DNA of 22,480 nucleotides from Fluviibacter sp039805865 (GCA_039805865.1 JBDLTI010000031.1:1-22480); one strand, 5' to 3'; positions 1 through 5,559 are shown, counted from the first letter of the stretch. The notes: generated by a model not told the origin, from the letters alone. A program made the numbers and translations.

Positions 1-61
1 TCGTCCGAACATGGCCTTGGGCGGTTTCACCCCAAAACAACGGCTGGCCATGGCCGCGTAA
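1..61 (+). pseudogene. IS3-like transposase, C-terminal end only (cut by window edge)
   Basis: Reading from base 2, nineteen codons run to a TAA at 59-61 and spell RPNMALGGFTPKQRLAMAA. The RPNMALGG.TP pattern is the usual C-terminal end of the integrase-core (DDE) transposase of IS3-family elements, where an RP.xALGG.TP motif follows the catalytic domain. Only this tail lies in the window, so it cannot be told whether the element is intact or a remnant. The bases after the stop (71-90) contain an inverted CCCCTT/AAGGGG and probably belong to the right end of the element. No target duplication can be checked from here. Confidence 0.6.
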
Positions 62-63
62 CG

Positions 64-258
64 CTACTTCTGACCCCCCTTAAAAAGGGGAGGATTACCA
101 TAGCGTCTGGCAATGTCTTCAACAACATTCTGGGCTAGCTCGAAACCGCGGAAGAACCCGTGCTGATACGAAGGATTACCATCTACGCATACCGTTTGCC
201 GGTTGGAAGAAAGGTTTTCCAGTATCTCCTTAAGTAATTGCAAGGAATCTGCGCTCAT
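64..258 (-). CDS. Small hypothetical protein, second gene of the riboswitch-led pair
   Basis: I do not recognise this 64-residue protein. It is soluble, with no signal peptide or membrane segment, and looks mostly helical at the N terminus (LLKEILENL). Its ATG overlaps the stop of the upstream gene in an ATGA arrangement at 255-258, which implies translational coupling and a shared job. The last residues (NPPLFKGGQK) are odd: they are translated from the C-run/A-run palindrome at 74-90 and the stop lies 3 bases from the transposase stop. The natural C terminus may therefore have been replaced when the insertion sequence landed. Real coding status is likely because of the coupling; the function is unknown. 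Confidence 0.5.
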   Translation of the reverse strand: MSADSLQLLKEILENLSSNRQTVCVDGNPSYQHGFFRGFELAQNVVEDIARRYGNPPLFKGGQK

Positions 259-956
259 AGCTCATCCTCCTCATCCAGGTCAGATTTAGACGGCCATATC
301 TCTTCGCGCCAACTCAGGGCTTCCTCTTCAGATACCACTCCGGTGCCAAACAGATAGGCCCAGCCCTCTTCCAGATGCGGCTTATGCACCGAGCCCCAGT
401 TGGCCAGAATAATGTCCTTGGCTAGCCCGGCCCTGTCATCATCAAAGAACTGCCAACCGATGGCGATATCTTCAAAGCCATAGCAATCAGGCGAATCCTG
501 AGATGCTGTCACCACATAGCGCTCAAAAACAGGCAACCAGACCAGGTAGTAAGCTTCCGGCCAGCTAAACCCTGGTCCACTATCTGCCCAGTTGATCGTA
601 AACAGGTGCTGCGGAAAAAAGCTCACTAAAGCCACTTCCTTCCGCGTGTATTTACGTGCGATGACAAACTCGCCTTTGTTATTGCTACCGGCCCAGGCCG
701 GTAGTGAATCCTGTATTCGCTGTAAGACAAGCCTGGCTACTGCATTCGGAATCTCATATTCGTCGGAGTACTCCCCGCGCTTTACGTAGATACCTTTTGC
801 CACAGGCTGGTAGATATCCAGGTCTTTTAGCCATGTCGGGCGTTTGACTTTGAAGTAGTCACACAGAAACGCACGCTCCGTATCTGTATAACAATCGAGC
901 AGTTCGTTGTAGAAATCCTCAGGACAGAACCCACCTGGTTGGCTTGCTAGTGTCAT
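255..956 (-). CDS. Hypothetical acidic protein downstream of tandem SAM-II elements
   Basis: A 233-residue soluble protein that I cannot assign to a family. It is rich in Trp, Tyr, Asp and Glu and ends in a strongly acidic tail (SDLDEEDEL). There is no signal peptide, transmembrane helix or recognisable catalytic motif. The start is supported by a G-rich Shine-Dalgarno-like stretch (GGGGTGGGGG) about 7 bases before the ATG. The gene is the first reading frame after a 5' leader holding two SAM-II-like aptamers and an intrinsic terminator, so its expression may respond to S-adenosylmethionine. It is coupled to the 64-residue gene below it. An immunity-like role would be a guess from composition only, and I do not assert it. 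Confidence 0.6.
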   Translation of the reverse strand: MTLASQPGGFCPEDFYNELLDCYTDTERAFLCDYFKVKRPTWLKDLDIYQPVAKGIYVKRGEYSDEYEIPNAVARLVLQRIQDSLPAWAGSNNKGEFVIARKYTRKEVALVSFFPQHLFTINWADSGPGFSWPEAYYLVWLPVFERYVVTASQDSPDCYGFEDIAIGWQFFDDDRAGLAKDIILANWGSVHKPHLEEGWAYLFGTGVVSEEEALSWREEIWPSKSDLDEEDEL

Positions 957-1016
957 GCTGTAACCCCCACCCCGGATTGAAGAAGCGCAGCAGACCCACG
1001 GGGCACGAGCAGCGAC

Positions 1017-1067
1017 GCTTTAGCAGCATTTATGGATCGCCCTGCAAGTTGTCTTAAATCGGCGATG
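1017..1067 (-). promoter_or_regulatory. SAM-II-like riboswitch aptamer, proximal copy
   Basis: Read on the minus strand, an ATCGCC/GGCGAT stem (1061-1066 pairing with 1036-1041) is followed by the conserved pieces of the SAM-II fold in order: GATTT just inside the stem, CTTGCAGGGCG closing it, then ATAAAT and GCTAAA (1019-1024), which would form the pseudoknot. The same pieces in the same order make up the known 52-nt SAM-II aptamer of metX leaders. Compared with the distal copy, one stem pair changes from T-A to G-C, a compensatory change that supports a folded RNA. It lies about 60 bases before the ATG at 956. A CCCCG at about 1000-1004 could pair with the CGGGG that forms part of the Shine-Dalgarno region, suggesting translational control. 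Confidence 0.82.
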
Positions 1068-1075
1068 GCACTACG

Positions 1076-1115
1076 AACAACAAAAAACCCGTCCAGCTTG
1101 CGCTAAAGACGGGTT
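1076..1115 (-). terminator. Intrinsic terminator between the two SAM-II-like aptamers
   Basis: On the minus strand AACCCGTC (1115-1108) pairs with GACGGGTT (1093-1086). An inner AGC-GCAA-GCT hairpin with a GNRA loop lies at 1104-1095, and TTTTTTGTTGTT follows. This is a textbook Rho-independent terminator for leftward transcription. The segment TTTAGCG (1107-1101) on the 5' side of the hairpin is exactly complementary to CGCTAAA (1130-1124), the pseudoknot strand of the distal aptamer. Without ligand these could pair and disrupt the terminator; with SAM bound the strand is occupied and the terminator can form. This predicts an OFF switch by attenuation. Confidence 0.8.
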
Positions 1116-1117
1116 GA

Positions 1118-1173
1118 TCCGAATTTAGCGAGTATTTATAAAGCGCCCTGCAAGCGGGACAAATCGGCGCGTG
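1118..1173 (-). promoter_or_regulatory. SAM-II-like riboswitch aptamer, distal copy
   Basis: On the minus strand a GCGCC/GGCGC stem (1170-1166 with 1147-1143) encloses GATTTGTCCCGCTTGCAG and is followed by ATAAAT and CGCTAAA (1130-1124). The layout matches the crystallised SAM-II aptamer closely: same stem, GAUUU loop, UUGCA before the closing strand, AUAAAU linker and GCUAAA pseudoknot strand. It would begin at or very near the 5' end of the transcript, because a promoter-like -10 lies at 1177-1182. The identification rests on remembered consensus and pairing, not on a covariance-model search. Confidence 0.85.
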
Positions 1174-1176
1174 GTC

Positions 1177-1185
1177 ATTGTATCA
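1177..1185 (-). promoter_or_regulatory. Extended -10 promoter of the riboswitch leader
   Basis: The minus strand reads TGATACAAT, an extended -10 (TGN followed by TACAAT). No good -35 is seen, as is common for extended -10 promoters. Transcription would start near 1170-1172, placing the distal aptamer at the extreme 5' end of the RNA. Confidence 0.45.
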
Positions 1186-1206
1186 ACAATCAATTGTGCT
1201 TAGTAT
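1179..1206 (+). promoter_or_regulatory. Possible promoter of the EVE-like gene
   Basis: TTGTAT (1179-1184) and TAGTAT (1201-1206) are 16 bases apart. The ATG follows only 6 bases later, so transcription from here would give a leaderless or nearly leaderless mRNA. The alternative -10, TATAAA at 1204-1209, is even closer. The region overlaps the leftward promoter of the riboswitch leader and holds three ATTGT/ACAAT half-sites (1177-1197). Confidence 0.3.
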
Positions 1207-1212
1207 AAAGGC

Positions 1213-1674
1213 ATGAATTATTTTTTACTTATCGCTTCACCTTCCGAGGATATTGATGGCCTTTCTATTAGCGCCATTGAGATGGCTACCAGAAGGTTAA
1301 ACTCTAAGTCCTGGGGGCTTTGGGCAAATACCCCGCACAAAAAGGAGATTGCTCCCGGGGATATGTTGATTGTTTATGTAGCCGGCGCGAAGGGAAAAAA
1401 ATTCATAGCAACAACTACAGCGTCAGAAGTAAACTTTAGCGGAAAAGCGTACCTTGGAGATGGCAACGCACTAACATATCCCCCGTGTGTGGTTTTAAGA
1501 TTAAAGAATACCAACTACTTCGAAAACCCTTTAGAGATATCAGGCATAAAGGGAAAGCTCGACTTCATCCCACAAAACGTTATTCGATGGGGTTGCGTCC
1601 TACAACGTGGTGTTAAGCGAATTTCAGCAAAAGACGCTAGAACCATTCTTTCTTGTGCAAACGTCAGCGCTTAG
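1213..1674 (+). CDS. EVE/PUA-like domain protein beside a restriction-modification system
   Basis: A 153-residue single-domain protein. The N-terminal strand YFLLIAS, the central W-G-L-W segment (about 34-37), GDMLIVYVAGAKGKKFIA (about 49-66) and the late motif DFIPQNVIRWG resemble the EVE branch of the PUA-like fold, which binds modified bases in DNA or RNA. EVE proteins often lie beside restriction and methylation genes as readers of modified DNA. Here the gene converges on a cytosine methyltransferase gene and their 3' ends overlap by 11 bases. Codon use is AT-rich like the rest of this island. The domain call is from pattern only. A role as reader of the mark made by its neighbour is inference. 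Confidence 0.6.
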   Translation: MNYFLLIASPSEDIDGLSISAIEMATRRLNSKSWGLWANTPHKKEIAPGDMLIVYVAGAKGKKFIATTTASEVNFSGKAYLGDGNALTYPPCVVLRLKNTNYFENPLEISGIKGKLDFIPQNVIRWGCVLQRGVKRISAKDARTILSCANVSA

Positions 1675-2911
1675 ATTTTGAAACAGGTGAAACCTCGTAT
1701 ACAGCATTAAGGCAACGAACGATTGATTGGCCTAGCGCTTCTGCAAGATTTACAGGAACAGCATTCCCAATTTGTTTATATTGACTCGTTTGGGAACCTT
1801 TGAACTCCCAGTCATCTGGGAATGTTTGTATGCGCGCATACTCACGAACAGTAAACGGGCGCGTTTCATCTGGATGGCAGCGCTCAGTTTGCTTCTGAGC
1901 GGGAGCACACGTCAAAGTTAGTGACGGCTCCTCCCAAGAAATCCGCCTTGCCATACCTGTTTTACCGCCACTCAAATAGAATGACTTCAGCATATATTCC
2001 TTTTGAATGGCAATGGGCAAATCACGCCAGTAACCACCTGGGGGGACAAGATCTAAGATTTCTTTCTTACGTGCTGGATACTTTTGCCCTTGAGATAAGG
2101 GTACATCTGAATCGAATAGGTCACCGGCTTTTAGGGCATCCTTTAGCGTATAGACACGCTTTAAAGGCCTGGGGTACTCAAAGGACAAACCAGCATCCTT
2201 TCTTAACGCAACAATGATTAAACGTTCACGCTTTTGAGGAACGCGGTGAAAAATTGCTTTTAGGACTTTGGGTGGCAAGACCTCATAACCAATCTCGTCT
2301 AACACATTGATCATGGTCTGCAACGTACGCCCCTTATCGTGGCTCAGAAGACCACGTACATTCTCACCTATAGCAATAAGCGGCTTTGTTTCCTTCACAG
2401 CTCTAGCAAATTGATAAAAGAGCGTGCCTCTGACATCTTCCATCCCTAACTTTTTTCCCGCATAGCTAAAGGCTTGACATGGAAAGCCACCAGTTAGCAC
2501 GTCAACCTTTCCTTCATACGAGGTGAAATCGATAGTTGATACATCGCCTTCAACCACATTCCAATTTGGGCGATTGGCTCGTAAAGTATTACACGCATCC
2601 TTATCAATTTCATTCAGAAGGACGCAGCCAAGCCCGGCTTTTTCAAGACCTAAAGCTAAACCACCAGCTCCAGCAAACAACTCAAGCACAGAAAATTTCT
2701 TCTTTGCCTTCATAACTGTAACCTCAGGCTCTTCGTCGAACATAAAACCAAGCATGTCAAATTGACGCAAAGACTCTTTTGAATAAACACGGTATCCGTT
2801 AATTGGCTGCCTTACAGAAAGAAGCTTTCCTGACTTATCCCAACGTCTGAGAGTTTCTTTGGATACAGAAAGGACATCAGCCACTTCAGAAAGGGTATAG
2901 AATTTTTTCAT
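1664..2911 (-). CDS. C5-cytosine DNA methyltransferase with N-terminal MerR-like HTH
   Basis: Transfers a methyl group from SAM to cytosine C5, protecting host DNA from the divergent endonuclease. The motifs stand in the classic order: motif I LFAGAGGLALG (about 78-88), motif IV GGFPCQAF with the catalytic Cys at about 145, motif VI GENVRGLL (182-189), motif VIII QKRER (226-230), a target-recognition stretch, and motif X IGNAVPVNLAEALG near the C terminus. Residues 4-52 form a separate MerR-like winged helix (YTLSEVADVLSVSKETLRRW), which methyltransferases do not need for catalysis. It probably represses its own promoter or that of the endonuclease. The ATG at 2911 is chosen because AAGG sits 6 bases upstream; a TTG at 2917 is also open. 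By analogy with Eco47II the target may be GGNCC. Confidence 0.92.
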   Translation of the reverse strand: MKKFYTLSEVADVLSVSKETLRRWDKSGKLLSVRQPINGYRVYSKESLRQFDMLGFMFDEEPEVTVMKAKKKFSVLELFAGAGGLALGLEKAGLGCVLLNEIDKDACNTLRANRPNWNVVEGDVSTIDFTSYEGKVDVLTGGFPCQAFSYAGKKLGMEDVRGTLFYQFARAVKETKPLIAIGENVRGLLSHDKGRTLQTMINVLDEIGYEVLPPKVLKAIFHRVPQKRERLIIVALRKDAGLSFEYPRPLKRVYTLKDALKAGDLFDSDVPLSQGQKYPARKKEILDLVPPGGYWRDLPIAIQKEYMLKSFYLSGGKTGMARRISWEEPSLTLTCAPAQKQTERCHPDETRPFTVREYARIQTFPDDWEFKGSQTSQYKQIGNAVPVNLAEALGQSIVRCLNAVYEVSPVSKSKR

Positions 2912-2935
2912 ACACAACCTTGGTCAACGTTACAC

Positions 2936-2946
2936 ATGGTTACCAT
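2936..2946. promoter_or_regulatory. Perfect palindrome, candidate operator of the methyltransferase
   Basis: ATGGT-T-ACCAT is an 11-bp perfect palindrome in the gap between the divergent methyltransferase and endonuclease genes. One arm overlaps the -10 of the methyltransferase promoter. A bound protein, plausibly the HTH domain of the methyltransferase itself, would block that promoter. Confidence 0.4.
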
Positions 2947-2971
2947 AGCACCTGATTGTTAAATTGTCCAA
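2942..2971 (-). promoter_or_regulatory. Promoter of the methyltransferase gene
   Basis: On the minus strand TTGGAC (2971-2966) and TATGGT (2947-2942) are separated by 18 bases. The start of transcription would fall near 2935, giving a leader of about 24 bases with AAGG before the ATG at 2911. Confidence 0.45.
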
Positions 2972-3020
2972 CTTGAGCTCCAGGTATATGCTCGCAATGT
3001 TGAGAACAAAACTAACGAAA

Positions 3021-3731
3021 ATGCCATATCTAAACTACATAAAAGATTCTGATCTTGAAGACGCTGTTGGCTTTATGCTTGCTGCGGCTGAAAGCGGCCA
3101 GGAAACTGCGAAAAAGAAGTTCGCTAGAAATGTTATTGACCCGTTTGCTGTTGTATTTGAAATGGTTGGGTTTGACATACCTACAGTTGCAGAATGGGAA
3201 AAATCAGAACAAGCAAGACAGGCACAGAAAACACTTGGTCAAGCCTTGGGTGATTTTCATCAAAGAGTCCTTGGTTCCATAAAAGGTTGGGAAAACCTTG
3301 GAGTGGGAAATAATATCGATTTGTTTTGTCCTTCAAAAAAAATAATTGCTGAGGTCAAGAATAAGCACAACACAGTCACTGGTGGGCAGCTCTCTGCGCT
3401 ATACCATGGACTCGATGACCTAGTTATGCCTAAGTCCTCCAAATACCATAGGCACACTGCCTACTATGTAGAAATAATTCCAAAAAAGGGTGAGTCTTAC
3501 GATGTTGAATTCACCCCTTCAGATAGGACACGAAGCAAAAAATGTCCTGCCAACCCTAAAATTAGAAAAATTGACGGTAAGTCCTTTTACGCTCTTGCGT
3601 CCGGTAAAGATGATGCTCTTCCAAAGCTTTACGAAGCCCTTCCAAATGTAATAAAAACTGTATGCGGTAAATCTTATGCAGCCAAAGAATTGATGCTGAT
3701 GGAAAATTATTTCAAAGCAGCTTTTAAATAA
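3021..3731 (+). CDS. Type II restriction endonuclease, Eco47II family
   Basis: Cleaves unmodified DNA. The protein resembles Eco47II along its whole length, including KKFARNVIDPF (33-42), RQAQKTLGQALGDFHQR, NNIDLFCPSKKIIAEVKNKHN (98-117), AYYVEIIPKK and EFTPSDR. Asp100, Glu111 and Lys113 form a PD-(D/E)XK-like nuclease centre. The Eco47II family cuts GGNCC, so that target is inferred. The frame stays open upstream to a TTG at 2964, with ATGs at 2988 and 2997. The ATG at 3021 is preferred because it aligns with the family N terminus (M.YL.YI.D.DL) and leaves room for the methyltransferase promoter. No strong Shine-Dalgarno site is seen. The gene is divergent from its methyltransferase and AT-rich, consistent with recent transfer. 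Confidence 0.9.
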   Translation: MPYLNYIKDSDLEDAVGFMLAAAESGQETAKKKFARNVIDPFAVVFEMVGFDIPTVAEWEKSEQARQAQKTLGQALGDFHQRVLGSIKGWENLGVGNNIDLFCPSKKIIAEVKNKHNTVTGGQLSALYHGLDDLVMPKSSKYHRHTAYYVEIIPKKGESYDVEFTPSDRTRSKKCPANPKIRKIDGKSFYALASGKDDALPKLYEALPNVIKTVCGKSYAAKELMLMENYFKAAFK

Positions 3732-3801
3732 AAAACTGGGCATAGGCAGAACCTCACACATCAATTAATAGTTATCACCCAAACATGATGACCAGCTAGC
3801 A

Positions 3802-4107
3802 TTAAGACCGTGAGCTTTCTGCGACAAGCTTGACACCGAGAGCGGTACAAACTCGTGCAATGGTTTCAAAGGTAGGTCGAGAAGCTTTACACAAGGCTTT
3901 ATCGAGTTCATCACATGTCAAACCAGCATTACGGGCAACATCTTCCATGCCCCGTATCTTTGCAATTAATTCTAGTGCATGGGTAAATTCAGAGCTGTCG
4001 TTATCATCGAGGACGCTCGTCAGATAGAGTGCAACTTCTTCATCTGTCTTTAGGTACTCAGACAGATCGAATTCCGGCAGATCTGAAATTTTAATTTTCT
4101 TGGTCAT
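3802..4107 (-). CDS. HI1420/HigA-type addiction-module antitoxin without visible toxin
   Basis: A 101-residue helix-turn-helix protein. The pattern FDLSEYLKTDEEVALYL, then LIAKIRGMEDVARNAGLT, DELDKALCKASRPTFETI and VCTALGVKLV, is typical of antidote proteins paired with HigB/RelE-like killer proteins, with a Cro-like DNA-binding fold in the C-terminal two thirds. In such modules the toxin gene normally lies directly upstream. Here the upstream 90 bases (4108-4200) contain no reading frame for it, and the next gene is a deaminase. It is therefore an orphan antitoxin, kept perhaps as a regulator or a remnant. A 36-bp repeat shared with the front of the Bro-N gene lies about 45 bases upstream of its start. 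Confidence 0.8.
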   Translation of the reverse strand: MTKKIKISDLPEFDLSEYLKTDEEVALYLTSVLDDNDSSEFTHALELIAKIRGMEDVARNAGLTCDELDKALCKASRPTFETIARVCTALGVKLVAESSRS

Positions 4108-4152
4108 GAATTGGAGTCTCTTGGTCAGGAACTGCTTGTAGTCTGTAAAAGG

Positions 4153-4188
4153 CTATCCTAGACGCACAGAGTCTCACCAGATGAGCCT
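4153..4188. repeat. 36-bp repeat, copy 1
   Basis: Matches the copy at 5560-5595 at 28 of 36 positions without gaps. Both contain GAGTCTCA-N4-5-TGAGCCT, an inverted CTCA/TGAG, and start with CTATC. This copy lies between the deaminase stop and the antitoxin start, and could be a shared operator, a 3' hairpin or a recombination scar. Confidence 0.65.
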
Positions 4189-4200
4189 CTCGAATTATTT

Positions 4201-4638
4201 TTACACGCCAATATCTTCGTTCCAGAGCGCTGGCTTGGCGGCAATGAAGCTTTGCATCAGTTCGATGCAGGTAGTGTCCTGAGTCACGTCGACGGTAACG
4301 CCCCGTGCACGGAGCAAGTCTTCGTCACCCATAAAGGTGTGGTTCTCACCAACGACCACCTTGGGGATGCCATAGAGCAGGATCGCGCCGGTGCACATGG
4401 GGCATGGCGATAGCGTGGTGTAGAGCACGGATTCTTTATAAACGCGGGCCGGTAGGCGACCGGCGTTTTCCAGGGCGTCCATTTCGCCGTGCAGGATGGC
4501 GCTGCCCTGCTGCACACGGCGGTTGTGGCCGCGGCCAATGATCTTACCGTTGTGCACCAGTACCGAGCCGATGGGTATGCCGCCTTCCGTCAGCCCCTGT
4601 TGGGCTTCTTCTATGGCGGCTTTCAGAAAGATATCCAT
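4201..4638 (-). CDS. Cytosine deaminase, yeast FCY1-like
   Basis: Predicted to convert cytosine to uracil (EC 3.5.4.1) for pyrimidine salvage in the cytoplasm. The 145 residues match yeast cytosine deaminase almost throughout: GGIPIGSVLV, GRGHN.R.Q.GSA.LHGE (zinc His50 and proton-shuttling Glu52), LYTTLSPCPMCTGAI (zinc Cys79 and Cys82), GIPKVVVGEN and the C-terminal W.EDIG. Spacing of the zinc ligands equals that of the yeast enzyme (His62, Glu64, Cys91, Cys94). This is unlike bacterial CodA, which is an amidohydrolase. The ATG at 4638 is chosen because AGG lies 9 bases upstream, overlapping the stop of the Bro-N gene, so the two are translationally coupled. A TTG at 4644 is also open. Guanine or another base as substrate is less likely. 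Confidence 0.88.
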   Translation of the reverse strand: MDIFLKAAIEEAQQGLTEGGIPIGSVLVHNGKIIGRGHNRRVQQGSAILHGEMDALENAGRLPARVYKESVLYTTLSPCPMCTGAILLYGIPKVVVGENHTFMGDEDLLRARGVTVDVTQDTTCIELMQSFIAAKPALWNEDIGV

Positions 4639-4648
4639 AGCCAAAGAC

Positions 4649-5494
4649 CTATTTTCTTGTGACGCGTTTAGGTTTCGCAGATGCCGCCGGCAAGAAACTA
4701 TCTCCCGTCACTACAGATTTCCCTGTTTTGCCCTCAAGCGCCTTACGCGCCTGCTTGGCGATTCCGCCGCCCTTCTTTGCGGCGTCGCCGTTTTCAGCCA
4801 TACCGGTTGCCTCAACCGACTCAGCGATCTGTCGTGTCGAAAGTTCGGCCAAGGCTGTAAAGATCAGTTCTGCCTCACTCATATGGTCGCGCAAATTCTG
4901 ATCGTTCAGCCCTTTCATTGTCTTGTGCGCTTTAACACTCACCCCAGACCATTCCTGATGAATCAGATTCGTCAGAATCGCAAATTCCTCGCCTTGCTTG
5001 ATGTCGTGATTAGACCAATAGTCCGTGAGCTTGTTACGGGTTTCCTGACCCGTCATGCGCTGCTGAATCCACTTGTCACTACGTCCGTGTAGTTGCCACG
5101 TTGCGCGTGCGCGATCCAGCGACCGTGCCGGATCAGCCATTTCCTGCATCCGCTCGTAACCCACCTTAGCTAGCCACAGCTTAATCGGCTCGGCTTTGGG
5201 GCTGGGAACTGATTGAATCAAACGCAGTAGTGTTTCTGCAGTAGCAACATCGGTCAGCCGCTGTTTCCCATCGGCAGCCAGCATTTTCAACTGGTGACAA
5301 TTTGTCACCAGTTGACTACCTTCCTTAATCAGCCGCTCTTTCAGTTTATTCCAGTATTTGCGGGCGGCCTGGTCACTGGGTTGCTGTGTCAGTGCCTGAA
5401 CAATATCCACTACCGAAAACCACCAGGTTTCGGTGTCTTCATCATAAACACGTCGGATTGTCTGATTTTCAAAGATAGCTGACTGTACGGACAT
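4649..5494 (-). CDS. Bro-N domain protein, antirepressor-like
   Basis: A 281-residue protein starting with a Bro-N domain (about residues 5-110; IFENQTIRRVYDEDTETWWFSVVDIVQAL is the typical opening). The domain is known from phage antirepressors, baculovirus BRO proteins and bacterial DinD, and binds DNA. The remainder (SDKWIQQR..G.ETRN.LTDYW, then KGLNDQNLRDHMSEAELI..ALAE) is a conserved C-terminal extension seen in chromosomal Bro-N proteins. The basic tail KPKRVTRK may add nucleic-acid binding. AAAGG stands 8 bases before the ATG. Upstream lie two palindromes (5520-5529 and 5537-5551) and the second 36-bp repeat. The gene forms a two-gene unit with the cytosine deaminase below it. The actual function is unknown. 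Confidence 0.82.
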   Translation of the reverse strand: MSVQSAIFENQTIRRVYDEDTETWWFSVVDIVQALTQQPSDQAARKYWNKLKERLIKEGSQLVTNCHQLKMLAADGKQRLTDVATAETLLRLIQSVPSPKAEPIKLWLAKVGYERMQEMADPARSLDRARATWQLHGRSDKWIQQRMTGQETRNKLTDYWSNHDIKQGEEFAILTNLIHQEWSGVSVKAHKTMKGLNDQNLRDHMSEAELIFTALAELSTRQIAESVEATGMAENGDAAKKGGGIAKQARKALEGKTGKSVVTGDSFLPAASAKPKRVTRK

Positions 5495-5536
5495 ATGATT
5501 AACCTTTAGCGCTCAATCAAATTGCAATTGATGTCG

Positions 5537-5551
5537 ACCCAGAAATTGGGT
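5537..5551. promoter_or_regulatory. Operator-like inverted repeat before the Bro-N gene
   Basis: ACCCA-GAAAT-TGGGT, with 5-bp perfect arms, lies 43 bases upstream of the Bro-N start. A second perfect palindrome, AATTGCAATT, is at 5520-5529. Both could bind an autoregulator; no binding evidence is available. Confidence 0.3.
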
Positions 5552-5559
5552 AACTCGTA

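Noticed and set aside
71..90. The CCCCTT/AAGGGG palindrome as a terminator of the transposase or of the riboswitch operon
   Set aside because: No T-run follows on either strand within a useful distance; an IS terminus is a better explanation.
64..956. The unknown gene pair as a toxin/immunity or toxin/antitoxin module
   Set aside because: Only composition and gene overlap point that way; no motif of any toxin, nuclease or immunity family is visible.
2964..3020. TTG at 2964 as the start of the endonuclease
   Set aside because: It overlaps the -35 of the methyltransferase promoter, has no ribosome-binding site, and the extra 19 residues do not align with the Eco47II N terminus. It cannot be fully excluded.
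4153..4188. The 36-bp repeats as intrinsic terminators after the deaminase and lipoprotein genes
   Set aside because: The CTCA/TGAG stem is only 4 bp plus a mismatch and no U-run follows on the minus strand.
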